Positions 27,001 to 36,319 of a stretch of 64,000 nt of DNA are shown piece by piece. Position 1 is the stretch's first letter. Every line of letters begins with the position of its first letter. Source of the stretch: Ciona savignyi (taxonomy: Eukaryota > Chordata > Ascidiacea > Phlebobranchia > Cionidae); assembly GCA_000149265.1 (NCBI GenBank), contig CH003275.1, positions 606,843-670,842 of the forward strand. The letters are read 5' to 3'. The translations under genes were made by a program, and so were the position numbers. Under the pieces are notes generated by a model. The model was not told where the DNA came from. It did no database searches and saw only the letters and a program-made list of their open reading frames with translations.

Positions 27001-30000
27001 CGACCGAAATAGACGTCGCATCCACGACTAATAACGTTTTCTCCCTAACACGGCGGTAAGCTGTTTATTGATACAAGTGAACATTCAGGTCGCGACGAGC
27101 TTCGACTAACATTCCCCGTCCGTGACGGGGTCGTGCTTGGTCCGTTTCGCCTTGGGCACAACCTAGTGGTGAGCAGTCATGCGTTTCATCTGAGGCCGCA
27201 CGTCTACAGGACACTCTTCGAAAGGTGCGTGTTTATGACAACATAAAGTGATGCTTTCAACGAGAGTCGCTTATCTAACAATGCGTATTGTTGTTTTAAG
27301 GCACGACCTGGACCTACAGTTCAAGTGCTACCACCACGAAGATTTGCTCAAACACACAAACTGGCCTCATTCCGTCCAGGTACCTGCATGTTCGACACGT
27401 TACACTTAAATCCACAAATACCCAAAAACCGGGTACGAGGTCAAGCTCGTTTTCTCGCCCGACACGCTTTTGTGACGTCACATTAGCGATGAATAATGCA
27501 TCAGCAACGTTTAGTCAGCGATTCTTGGATCCCGTTTCGACTTTTCCCCTGAACTGATCTGTGTCATGTGTTAAAACAACATATGTGGGCAGATTATTTC
27601 TCATTCTTGCCTGTCCTCGCAATACCACGACATCTTACAATTAACGATCGTTTGCATAACAAAAAAATTAACCTTTTTTTGAATTCAAAAGAAATCCCTA
27701 TCATAATTATATTTTAATAACTTTTTATAATGAATTTATGAATCATAACTTATTTCAGGTTATTTACCGTAGCAGAGGTTACGAATTTTGTTGTTTTAGT
27801 ACGAATTTATAGAAATGCTTAAAAGATAAAGTTTGCAACTCATTGTAAACCCGGGCGCCCTGGGTGGAATAAAAAGTTTTAACTTCGGGGATCTCCCAAC
27901 GTCATATTATCTGGGGCGGTTACCGTTTCCGTAATTTCATGAGAAAAATTTTCGTCATATCCTTACATTCTGACGTCATTTCCTTCCCAGGTGAGCGCCA
28001 ATCACGTCCCACTAACCATTCCCCGCGGTCAAGACAGATCGAGCCACAAACCCCTCTATTTGAAAGAAAGTTTGCCAGCCCGGTCGCAATACAATCGACA
28101 TCACCGTGTCTGCGTGTTGCTGCGTGAGTTGTTCTGTCTTGCAGACTTCTAGTGTGCGGTGGTTATTCAAATTCATGTAATGAACCGCCCACCTATGCAT
28201 TGTTATACATGGCACGCCACATATTAGTAAAAATGCCCGAAGAAAATTGGAAGATCATGTCTAGATTGGTACAAAACTATAACATTATTCTAAATTAGTA
28301 TTGGATAAGTTGTACATGGGATACCCGACAATTTTATATATGGATAATATCAAATGATATACCTAGCTAATTATTTATACTAAAAAATAATAATAACACC
28401 CCGGGTGGGACTCGAACCCACAATCCCTGGCTTAGGAGGCCAATGCCTTATCCATTAGGCCACCGGGGCGCACGACTATTGGCAGCTAACCTCTATAAAA
28501 CTAAAGTTGCCCTGTCGGCCCCGATGTGTTTAAACTTTCAAACATTCGCCACATCAAGTGGAAGTGCTTGAAGCAACATATCTCTTGTGTGTAATCACTG
28601 TTTGCATCCACAGTCCCACTTCTTTGTACTTCAGTTGGTCCACCGACCAAGCATCCGATTCGCTTTGAAAGGCCTCATGTTGAAAAGGGTTCTTCCCAGG
28701 ATACCATTGCGTTGAAAAGAGTAAGTAGTTTTTCGTTGCTATGTGGCCGGGTGGTCGCGGGATAGAATTTAGGCTGTTATCGGACAGGTGCTGGGATCGA
28801 TCCTCACCCTGATCACTTTTTGTGTATGGTTGTCGTCTTGGGGGGTACGCCGTTCTCTCTACTAGAGATATAAGTAACGTAAACAACATACCAACTGCTT
28901 TGTTGTGAAGTGCGTTTGTTTTAAAAATGACTAAGACACTTCACCATGACCTGTATCTATTGACCACTGTGCTATCGCTTATAAACCATAGAGTTGTGTG
29001 GGATAGATTCAACATGGTCATGCGGGTCCTACCTTTCATACAAGAAAGATTCATAAATCATAGAGTTTTATAAATAAATGTTAGATGCAACTTTTACATT
29101 AGCGCCTTTGAACACACTAACCTTGCTTCCAACAATTTTCAGTTAAACGCAACTTCGCCAGCGGAGCGGTCGGATCCGGCAACGGTGGAGCGGTGGCCAT
29201 GAATTGTGACGCAACCGGGGATTCCCCGTCGATAAAAGTCTCGTTGCGTTGTCCCATCACCTACACACGTATCAAAATCCCGGCGCGAGGGAAGGATTGT
29301 AAACACATCCAGGTGAGACTGCGTTAGCTCATTCGTAGCGCGTCGGTGAGCCGAAAGGTTGTGGGATCTAAACCTGCCACTGGCTAATTACTTGTGTCCG
29401 TGGAGATACCTAATGAAAGGTTTGCTGCACTCAGTGAAATAAATGGGTTCTACTAAAACTGAAGGAAAGTCCAAAGCATACAACACACTGCAATAGCGCC
29501 GGTAACCCGACAGCAGGCGCGAGGTTAACTGAAATATTCCTGGCGCTTCCTGATAATGTGAATAATTCCACTGGATCTGCAGTGAACATTGTAGATTGCT
29601 GTGCGCCATCTACCTAGCTTTACACCAATTATGACGTATAATACATGGTCATGTGGTCGTTTGGTCGACCAGTCTCCACAGAAGCATTAACCATCCCCAT
29701 GTGTTTTAGTGTTTCGATCTGGAGTCGTACCTACAAACGAATAGCGACAACGCTACATGGAGATGCCCCATCTGCCAGTAAGTTTGAGACGTAATTTAAG
29801 CAAAAGTGGTTACAGATCATTAATTTTTGCTCATTTCTCCTTTATTCTGCCTAACCTCACTAAGCTTCAATGCATAGCGGGGAACTTAAACGTGGCTGTC
29901 CTGAATAACACCCCCGTACATTAATGACCCAATTACAAGAACTCGATTAGGAAATATCCCAAATTGACAGTTTGATCATTTTTAAACAAGCTATGGTTGA

Positions 30001-33000
30001 AAATGCGCCTAGTGGAATCGACATAACGAAGTTTAAATTAATCCAGAATGACCTGGAAATGTTACTGGCTCTGTTGGCAATCAGTATTCAGCAAAACTAA
30101 ACATATTTTTTGGAATTCCTTATTTGTGTGGTCGCATTCACATAATGTTAGATATTAGCCCGCCGTGACAGCCAGGTGCTATATCCATCTTGAGCATTTT
30201 CTACGCATTTGTATTCATGTGCAAAGTGTTTGATAATTATTACCTTGATTCCGCGAATTGAAATATGATGAATCTAAAAGTGTTTTAAATACTGAGCAAA
30301 ATTATACAGCTCGAGCAGCCCGGCTTCTCACCCATCAAACATTAAACCTGATTATCCGATCATAAATTCGTATCGTCCACGATTACTCTACCAGTATTAT
30401 CATTGTGAGCTCGTGATAACATTTACGAGGTCATATTATCACGGTGTCTGGTGACGAATCATGATTAATCACTAAAATTGCTATTTTACTTCGATAAGCA
30501 ATATTCAAATAGTACATGCTGGTTATTTACTTTAGAAGTAACTGCTAACTATTAATTTTCTAAACCACCGATAACAATAAGAGTCCACCATTATAATAAC
30601 TTCGGCGTTAAAAGGTTGTTTTTTTACCGAAAATAACAATTCGTCGCTTATTATTATTTTTATTGTCATGTTTCTTGTGGCAGAATTTTGTAAGAATCTT
30701 CTAATTGTGAAATTAAATCAACCCCACCTACTCTTGAACTAAAGTCAAACCCATATGTATTGTTACGCCTGTTCAAACCAACCATTAATAAATTTATAAA
30801 CTTAGACAATGGGTCATTTAATCAACCATTGTTACTTGGCCACCATAACGTCTAACTCACAAAACACCATTTCATATACGCATTATCATAACCCCATCAT
30901 TCCTTCTCCAGCAAAAACGCGCTGCTAGAATACTTGGAGGTTGACCAGTACATCCAAAACATCCTCAAATCGCTCCAGGACCGCGAGTGTCATCTAGTGT
31001 CCATCGACGCGAACTGCAAGTGGACTCCGCTTCCCATCAGCTCCGTGCATGACGGAGGACCTCGCGGCCCGTCATGCTCCGACGCGACACCTAACGGTAT
31101 CGTGAAGAGCGAGCACTACGACCGCGCCAGCGTGAAGGAGGAATCGACGTTGGGAGGATTCAACGTGAAGTCTGAACCCCAGTTCATCAGTGCGCTCAGT
31201 ATCAAGCAGGAACCGATGCAAATCAAGCAGGAGCCGGACGGCCCACCAAGTAATTTTTTGTTTCTTTTCCAAATATTTCAGCTGATTTTGTTACCAAATA
31301 AGATGGCGGCGAATTGGATCGCGTGATTTGATAGTGTTTATTTTAAAACAAAGGAATATTAAATCGAGTTTGTTCAATAGAAATGTTGCAAACTAATTTA
31401 TGGATAACCCCCGCTAAACCCTTTTTACTTTACCAGACAAGCGGTTAAAAAGCGTCACTTCGCCGGGGCTTACTCTGAGCAACCTACCTGCCCCCAGTCC
31501 AGGGAGTTACCCTCAACCGTGTAACCGCTTCTCATCGAACGAATCAAGTCAAGGTAAGCCTTCATGTGTTGGGCGGTGGTATGATGGGACGTTTCAACCT
31601 TATGTATTGACCAGTTGGATATAGCGTCAGCCGAAAGGTTGTGGATTCGAAACCGCCACATAGTCGGTTGTTTTCTTCGGCAAGTCACTTAATGACATCG
31701 CATTGACACAGGGCGTTAAATGGTTCAACTTCTCCGGTACCTGGCACCAGACGATTGCCCGCATGATAACAATGCAACAAATTAAGCTCAACTGAATAAA
31801 CCCCTTGGTTCAGTCGTCCCCGCCAAGTCGAATAAGCGACGCGGTCGGACGAATCACCCTTTACCCCCAGTCTGAAGCTCAATTGTGACTACCCCGACTA
31901 ACAACCGTCTTTACTGATAACCCTAATCACCCCTCTTCGCAGCTTACCCCCACAATTACGACTTCAACCGCTCCACGGGTCCCCCCAACCCATGTTCCGG
32001 GTTCATGAGGGGTGGGGCGGCGGTCCCCATGGGCGGGGAAATCCCCGACAACATCGCCCGGAACGACATGGTCCCCATCGAGAAGCGACTCAACCACGCC
32101 GCGATCCCGAACGCAACCGGGGGTTCCCCCAACGTTAGTAAAATAACAGTTATCTTTAATAGAATAAAATCTTATTACCGGGCCAAATTTCGAATCCTGT
32201 CGCCAATGAGCCCGTTTGCTATATTTGTTTTTAAATGTCTGGTCACACTAAAATCTTACTGGATTAAGCAATGTGTCGAAATAATAAGAGGAAAACACTT
32301 TCTTTACAAACGTGAGAGTTACATTTCCGATTAGTCTCGTGGTGTCTCGTCGATCCTTCAGCTGGAAGGTTGGGTAATCGAAACCAGTTCATAGCTAGTT
32401 GGTAACCTTGGGCAGTGCACTTACCGGCTATTGCCAGAACCAAGTGGTTTAACTAGTTATACTAAAATTCAAAGAATGTCTAAATCATACACAACGCACT
32501 GCAATAACTCCTGTAACCTGATGGCCGGCGAGAGGTGATCTAAAGATTGGCTGTATGTTAACGCGCCTAGCGCTTTCCCATTCACGCGTATATTATGATC
32601 ATCACGTCATTGAACTTTTTCAAATGAATTTCTTTGCATTTCTACAGCGTCGCAATCTGGGTAACCCGAAAACCCCCCAAGACTCCAACACCCCCTTCCG
32701 TCCACTCAGCTGCAGCTCCCTTACCCCTCATTCGACCCCCCATTTGAACAGCACAACAACCCCATCCTCAAGCGGATTCTCCGCAGCGCCATCGTGCGGC
32801 TCAAGTCAACCGCCCCAAAACAGCAACGACAGCCAGAAACTGGTCAAAACCGAACCTGAACCGGTTGAAACCTGTTTAAACCCGTTCCCTTCCTTGTTTG
32901 ATGACGCCGGAATGACGTCAGGCCCAGGTATCGGCTTCGACGTTGACGATTTTAAAGCCGAACCGATTTCGGACGAAACTATTGGCTCTTTAGACGTAAG

Positions 33001-33422
33001 TATATAAAAAGTTATTTTACAAAATTTGTTCCAGTTGCCGTAGTCTCGTAGTTACGTTCGGTTGGTTATGACCAGAAAGATTTTTAGTTCTTACTTCACT
33101 CTGACCACTTTTTGTGCTGTTCATTTATTCAGTGGATCGTAAACACAAAAGACATAATGCAATAGTTCCTTCGGTAACCTTTCCATGCATGTTCTAATCT
33201 AGTTTCATAACGCCTATAAATGCTAAATGATGTAAGTATAAAAGGCTAAACTGCTTTTCCTAAAGCAACTTGGGATACTTAGAAAAAGAAAAATCTCTTA
33301 ATTTATTATAGATTCTGCCGGACAATTCAGATTTGGACCAAATTCTTGGGATGCCGGACCTAGTTGGGTCGGGCACTACAGACGAGCAGGATATTCTACA
33401 ATTATTTGACAAAACCTCTTGA
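16339..33422 (+). CDS. ZMIZ1/2-like: ZMIZ1/ZMIZ2 homologue, SP-RING (MIZ) transcriptional coactivator, with two frame-breaking insertions
   Basis: Twenty coding exons: 16339-16458, 16686-16799, 20937-21042, 22247-22415, 22647-22992, 23049-23180, 24678-24914, 25243-25470, 26237-26378, 27089-27224, 27301-27379, 27991-28123, 28614-28720, 29143-29312, 29710-29777, 30912-31249, 31437-31553, 31943-32133, 32648-32995, 33312-33422. All borders are AG/GT and phases chain correctly except for one extra base in each of exons 12 and 13; allowing for those, the protein is about 1129 aa, close to vertebrate ZMIZ1. Order: N-terminal ZMIZ domain ([18 protein letters not shown]), Pro/His-rich region with the family motif [11 protein letters not shown], poly-Ala/Ala-Thr tract, [14 protein letters not shown] motif, conserved pre-SP-RING domain, SP-RING, acidic C-terminal activation segment. 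An in-frame TGA at 16333 limits the start to this exon; ATG 16339 or 16363 could be used. Known ZMIZ proteins are nuclear PIAS-like coactivators and SUMO E3-type factors. Confidence 0.95.
17412..17515 (-). repeat. tRNA-derived SINE head or tRNA pseudogene in ZMIZ intron 2
   Basis: On the minus strand the sequence begins gtggtcgcgtggccgaatgg, resembling an A box, and about 80 bases later has gagttcgaaac, resembling a B box. The acceptor and anticodon stems do not pair as a proper tRNA, so this is a tRNA-derived retroelement or decayed copy. Similar heads occur at about 25595-25695, 28735-28800, 35876-35960, 46710-46745, 47390-47460 and 58190-58230. Confidence 0.55.
22247..22992 (+). other. ZMIZ exons 4-5: linker and conserved [11 protein letters not shown] motif
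   Basis: Exon 4 (22247-22415) encodes [17 protein letters not shown] and a Met/Ser/Pro-rich stretch, aligning loosely with the vertebrate ALLSSWCEELGRLLLL segment. Exon 5 (22647-22992) opens with a His/Pro-rich run, then [18 protein letters not shown], which matches vertebrate SLSVVTTVWGVTNT closely. It ends in a Tyr/His/Ser-rich tail before the CAG|GT donor at 22993. Confidence 0.92.
23049..23180 (+). other. ZMIZ exon 6: poly-Ala / Ala-Thr repeat tract
   Basis: A 44-codon exon, phase 0 at both ends, encoding two Ala runs split by one Phe and then an alternating Ala-Thr run (ATATATATAT). Vertebrate ZMIZ1 has the same Pro-Ala-run / Ala-Thr arrangement at the same place, so this low-complexity exon is ancestral rather than a recent microsatellite. 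Mixed GCT/GCC/GCG/GCA codon use supports selection on the peptide rather than DNA slippage. Confidence 0.93.
24678..26378 (+). other. ZMIZ exons 7-9: Pro/Asn/Gln-rich region and PVPGNPTPP motif
   Basis: Exons 24678-24914 and 25243-25470 encode low-complexity Pro/His/Asn/Gln/Tyr-rich sequence typical of the ZMIZ middle region. Exon 26237-26378 carries [16 protein letters not shown], nearly identical to the vertebrate [14 protein letters not shown] motif. The introns (24915-25242, 25471-26236) hold only repeat fragments. Confidence 0.92.
24975..25110 (-). mobile_element. SINE fragment in ZMIZ intron 7
   Basis: Body sequence gttgtgtatgatt, then tagaaactgttaatccactg, then ttcaggcg...gctttgcctaagga, matches the main SINE family of this window (best copies 34636-34922 and 38985-39245), minus orientation; the tRNA head is decayed. 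Confidence 0.7.
26678..26760. repeat. 28-bp minisatellite, three copies
   Basis: Units starting at 26678, 26706 and 26734 share taccagtgtaaagaatggc with point differences. Located in ZMIZ intron 9. Confidence 0.85.
27089..27379 (+). other. ZMIZ exons 10-11: pre-SP-RING conserved domain, first half
   Basis: Exon 27089-27224 encodes [20 protein letters not shown] and the following [13 protein letters not shown]; exon 27301-27379 encodes [16 protein letters not shown] and TNWPHSVQ. These match vertebrate ZMIZ1 almost residue for residue, making this the firmest part of the identification. Confidence 0.97.
27991..28720 (+). pseudogene. ZMIZ exons 12-13: two +1 frame breaks in a conserved domain
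   Basis: Exon 12 (27991-28123, 133 nt where 132 are expected) reads [13 protein letters not shown]...HKPLYLKE, then one extra base in the A-run at about 28067-28069 moves the conserved continuation [18 protein letters not shown] into another frame. Exon 13 (28614-28720, 107 nt where 106 are expected) reads [20 protein letters not shown] and LMLKRVLP, then an extra C at about 28695-28697 displaces GYHCVEK, which should join IKRNF in exon 14. Read literally, the frame stays open through both exons but hits a TGA early in exon 14. Everything outside these two bases is intact, so a sequencing or assembly indel, or a private null allele, is more likely than an old pseudogene. Confidence 0.88.
28397..28469 (-). 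tRNA. trnR-CCU: tRNA-Arg (anticodon CCT)
   Basis: A 73-nt cloverleaf on the minus strand inside ZMIZ intron 12. The 7-bp acceptor stem GCCCCGG pairs with CCGGGGT (one G-T pair). The D arm contains GCCTAATGGATAAGGC. The anticodon arm is TTGGC-CTCCTAA-GCCAG with anticodon CCT, and the T arm is GTGGG-TTCGAGT-CCCAC with an intact TTCGA B box. The discriminator is G and CCA is not encoded, as expected in eukaryotes. All stems pair, unlike the SINE heads elsewhere. It is transcribed against the host gene by internal Pol III promoters. Confidence 0.95.
29143..29777 (+). other. ZMIZ exons 14-15: SP-RING (MIZ zinc finger)
   Basis: Exon 29143-29312 runs [12 protein letters not shown], then [20 protein letters not shown] and KDCKHIQ. 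Exon 29710-29777 continues [11 protein letters not shown] and ATWRCPIC. Zinc ligands of the SP-RING are visible as the Cys of RCPI, the Cys-x-His of CKH, the Cys of QCFDL and the Cys-x2-Cys of CPIC. The fold is shared with PIAS proteins, where it contacts UBC9 for SUMO transfer. The exons sit at about residues 681-762 of the frame-corrected protein. Confidence 0.97.
29320..29545 (+). mobile_element. SINE copy, plus orientation, in ZMIZ intron 14
   Basis: The tRNA-like head (gcgttagctcattcgtagcg ... gaaaggttgtgggatctaaa) is followed by the family body (gaaataaatgggttctacta, gcatacaacacactgcaata, gtaacccgacagcaggcgcg). It is the reverse complement of the copies at 34.7 and 39.1 kb. Confidence 0.75.
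30912..31249 (+). other. ZMIZ exon 16: end of SP-RING and SUMO-motif cluster
   Basis: It starts [20 protein letters not shown], completing the SP-RING C-terminal helix (human TALLEGLEVDQYMWGIL), then [13 protein letters not shown]. The last 50 codons carry five psi-K-x-E motifs in a row: VKSE, VKEE, VKSE, IKQE, IKQE. The donor is A|GTAATT at 31250. Confidence 0.96.
31437..32133 (+). other. ZMIZ exons 17-18: basic motif and C-terminal linker
   Basis: Exon 31437-31553 begins [20 protein letters not shown], aligning with the vertebrate SKRFKTMSPSQ basic patch (possible nuclear localisation signal). Exon 31943-32133 encodes [28 protein letters not shown] and [10 protein letters not shown], matching the vertebrate FDFPHGNPGG...FMHGPP...MPNNMAALEKPLSH order. 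Confidence 0.93.
31590..31800 (+). mobile_element. Degenerate SINE, plus orientation, in ZMIZ intron 17
   Basis: The head gtcagccgaaaggttgtgga runs into ttcgaaaccgccacatag, a B-box-like sequence. The following body is only weakly like the family consensus. Confidence 0.55.
32334..32535 (+). mobile_element. SINE copy, plus orientation, in ZMIZ intron 18
   Basis: The head has a degenerate A/B-box pair (ggaaggttgggtaatcgaaa), followed by gggcagtgcacttaccggct, catacacaacgcactgcaat and cctgtaacctgatggccggc, the family body in plus orientation. Confidence 0.7.
32648..33422 (+). other. ZMIZ exons 19-20: Ser/Thr/Pro-rich tail and acidic activation segment
   Basis: Exon 32648-32995 is Ser/Thr/Pro-rich and carries two more SUMO-consensus motifs, VKTE (in KLVKTEPEP) and FKAE (in DDFKAEP). 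Exon 33312-33422 ends the protein with [18 protein letters not shown] and [12 protein letters not shown], the counterpart of the vertebrate acidic tail (NPDELLSYLDPPDLP ... DLLSLFENN). The stop TGA is at 33420-33422. Confidence 0.95.
33040..33200 (+). mobile_element. Decayed SINE in the last ZMIZ intron
   Basis: A head-like sequence (tagtctcgtagttacgttcg) is followed by body fragments (cattcagtggatcg-like, cataatgcaatagttccttc, ggtaac). Weak match, plus orientation. Confidence 0.45.
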
Positions 33423-33858
33423 ATTATTATTTCATCCTTTCAGTTAAAATGGGTCGCCAACAAATGCTTTTCTAAATGCCCCTCGTTTAATGGCATTTCT
33501 ATAATTGTCTGAATCGTTGTTGAAATTCATTTTTGTATGGTTAGGTCTGTAACATTTTCCTATTTTTTAAACAAGTTTCATTTTAAATTTGTTACTGTAT
33601 TTCATGGTATAAAATATGAACTATTTTTTATGCACTTTGCAATAATTTTAAGCAAACCCGACAATGGCGGAGCCAACAGTTTTGATTTGCACAACTCTAC
33701 AGCAACGAAAACGAAAGAGTTACATGTTTTAACGTTTTTTACTTCGTTCATAGTTCATTGTTTCGTCTATTTTTACGTATTACTGTTTCGTACACCGAGT
33801 ATTTTTAGTTTTATTACATTTCGTGTCTCAACAAACGATTTCCTTTTAAACGAAACGC

Positions 33859-33864
33859 AATAAA
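33859..33864 (+). promoter_or_regulatory. Candidate poly(A) signal of ZMIZ
   Basis: AATAAA about 437 nt after the ZMIZ stop, the first canonical hexamer seen downstream. The intervening AT-rich sequence has no gene and is best read as 3' UTR. Confidence 0.55.
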
Positions 33865-33984
33865 TTGCACTGGTCCAGTGGAAGTCACGTGGGTTTGAAA
33901 TTTGGCGGGAAAGTGACGTGTGTACCAGTAGCCGTAGTGACGCGTGTGCCGATTAAACCGTCCATGGTTGTAACAACCGATGTT

Positions 33985-34370
33985 ATACGAAACTAGCACC
34001 CCTATCCTTAAATCACCCATTAATTAGTTATGTCGCCATCAGTGGCTCACAATATTTCCTCAGGTATTCCCCATTCTTGGTGATCACTTATTTATAACCT
34101 GGGAAATACCTGATAGGCTTGGCTAAATGATAAATCTAAGGAATCGATTTCTTTGTTTATTTGTAAAATAAATCCTCAAGCGATATGAAGGTGGTTTTCG
34201 CTTGAACCTGTGACGTTGTTAACTCCTTGTACACAGCTATTGTGGGTTCGGATAATATTAGGAACTAATGTCAAAAATCGATGTTGTGGGGTGTTCGATT
34301 CGGGGGCGTTTTACATGAGTCACAATGTTAAAGCATGGAATATTATTATTTACACGTAACGGATTCAAAA
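33985..34370. repeat. Direct duplicate, copy 1
   Basis: About 385 bp shared with 35185-35590 in the same orientation, including ctcacaatatttcctcaggt, aatcgatttctttgtttatt, ataaatcctcaagcgatatg and gctattgtgggttcggataa. Copies differ by scattered substitutions and small indels. Not coding. Confidence 0.85.
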
Positions 34371-34459
34371 CAAAAAAAAACTATACTTTATTTTGGCCCA
34401 CTTTTGTAAAAATGGAAACTTATTGTTTGTCTTTTCTTATTTATTTTTAATTGTCTTTA

Positions 34460-35133
34460 TTTTTTCGTCAAACGCTTTGATAGGGATGTTTTATCTGTCC
34501 AAAATCGTGGAGAAGGAGTATTGATTCAAAATAGCGCTAACATATGGTAGCTAACATGATGTGTAGAGTGTCAAAACCCATCATTTCCGAAGGAAACACA
34601 TTTTAATTTTACTCCGTTTTTTTTTTCTTTGTTTAGGATAGGATATATTCATGTTTATCCCCGTAAATGGGAAAACCAAGGGGGTTAACGCACGGGAAAT
34701 CGTCAGATTACCTTGCGCTCACCGCCGGGTTACCGGAGCTATTGCAGCGTGTTGTGTATGATACACATGGTTCCTTCAATTAAGTAGAACCCATTAATCC
34801 GCTGAGTTCAGGCAATGTCCAATAAGTGCTTTGCCCAAGGACACAACCGACTTGCTAGCTACCAGTTTCTAATCTGCAACATTTCGGTTGAAAGGCGTCT
34901 TACTAAACCACCAGACTATAAATGGTCGGGTTTTTCTGCGTAACGCTGGTGACAGACACGTCCCGGTCGCAAGGTCATTGGGTAGAACACGTTATCAAAA
35001 ACAAAAAGAGGTAAAATTAGTTTCCATAGTTTAAGTAAGGCTGTAGGTAAATTTAGGTTAAGTTGGAATTAAATACATAAGGAATTTAAATTTAAGTAAT
35101 TAATCACCTCTGTCAAAGCGTTTGACAAAAAAG
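34460..35133. mobile_element. TIR element containing a SINE
   Basis: The left end ttttttcgtcaaacgctttg (34460) is the inverted repeat of the right end caaagcgtttgacaaaaaag (35114-35133), with one mismatch over about 20 bp. The roughly 670-bp interior includes the SINE at 34636-34922 and no transposase, so it would be non-autonomous. The same end motif recurs at 56357 and 57993, tying it to the elements near 54-58 kb. Confidence 0.6.
34636..34922 (-). mobile_element. Full-length SINE copy (tRNA head), minus orientation
   Basis: On the minus strand: a tRNA-like head with A-box-like gtggtttagtaagacgcctt and a B-box region, then a body with gggcaaagcacttattggac, cctgaactcagcggattaat, ccggtaacccggcggtgagc and a decayed 3' end. 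It is one of the two longest copies of the commonest repeat in the window. Confidence 0.75.
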
Positions 35134-35184
35134 AAGAAGAAATCAAATGAATACAATATGTGTTTTTTTAAAAGGTACCTAAAA

Positions 35185-35590
35185 TTAGCGTCCAATCCTT
35201 AAACCAGCCAGTCATTAGTTATGTCACCATCAGTCGCTCACAATATTTCCTCAGGTATTCCCCACTATTGTTGAATAACCTCAAAATAACCTCATGAGCT
35301 TGGTTAAATGTTAAACCATAAAGGAATCGATTTCTTTGTTTATTTGTAAAATAAATCCTCAAGCGATATGGGGATGGTTTTCGCTTGAACCTGTGGCGTT
35401 GTTAATTCCTTGTACTCAGCTATTGTGGGTTCGGATAATATTAGGAATTGATTACGAAAATCGATGTTATATGGAGTCGATTTAAGGCGTTTTATTTGAA
35501 TTACACTGCCGGTTATTACCGATTTACCAGTCCACTATTTGATGTTTAATCATTGGATATTTTGATTTACACTAAACGGATTAAATCTTT
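35185..35590. repeat. Direct duplicate, copy 2
   Basis: Second copy of the segment at 33985-34370, about 1.2 kb downstream. The two copies bracket the TIR element at 34460-35133. Confidence 0.85.
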
Positions 35591-36124
35591 GAAAATCAAA
35601 ATCTGCATGATCCAAACCTCGGATCCCACTATAATGCGGTCGCAGATGATTATGCCTTATACCCCAGATCTACAAAAATGGTGTATCAATAACTTGTACA
35701 GATTTTAAACACATAATCACTGGATTGTCAACTTGTATATGGGTCCGTTAAATTGATCAATTATGGCTTGTTTTACCGGAGTATTTCTGACAAATGCAGA
35801 AAATCGTTCTTTTACAATTTTTTTCCTGTCACGACATGGCGCTGTGAGCAACGATAAAAACATACGTGAACTGACGATGAGAGGATGTCTTGTACGGCCA
35901 GTTGGTCGATATATAAAAACGTTTTTAGTGCTTAGTCCATCCTAGATTCGAATCTTGGCTCAGATAAATAAAATAAGATGAACGAATGTAAAGTGGTCTG
36001 AGTGACGACCACGTTATAGTTTCATCACTTAACCCCAGGCATTAAAGAAGTCGTTTTAGTTGATTTCAACATGCCTATTCACTGGGCTATTTATTAGGCT
36101 GAATGCATTGTATTGACCAAAGTA

Positions 36125-36310
36125 AAAAGGTTAGTGCTTCACCTCTAAGCCGATAGGTATGTGCTCAAAACTCACGCAGGGTACTAAGCGGATATCGTCT
36201 TAATTCAGTAGATGGGTATTATTATAACTGAAACTGATGGGTTTTACTAAAACTAAAAGAACGTCTCAATAATATACAACATACTACAATAGCTCTAGTC
36301 TTGGAAAGGC
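36125..36310 (+). mobile_element. Degenerate SINE, plus orientation
   Basis: A head-like ggttagtgcttcacctctaa, then body fragments gatgggttttactaaaacta, gaacgtctcaataatataca and acatactacaatagctctag. Confidence 0.6.
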
Positions 36311-36319
36311 GGTGATGAA

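Noticed and set aside
28614..28720. Idea that the exon 12 insertion and an exon 13 deletion compensate each other
   Set aside because: The exon 13/14 phase and the conserved HCVEKIKRNF segment require an insertion, not a deletion, in exon 13; the combined shift leads to a stop in exon 14.
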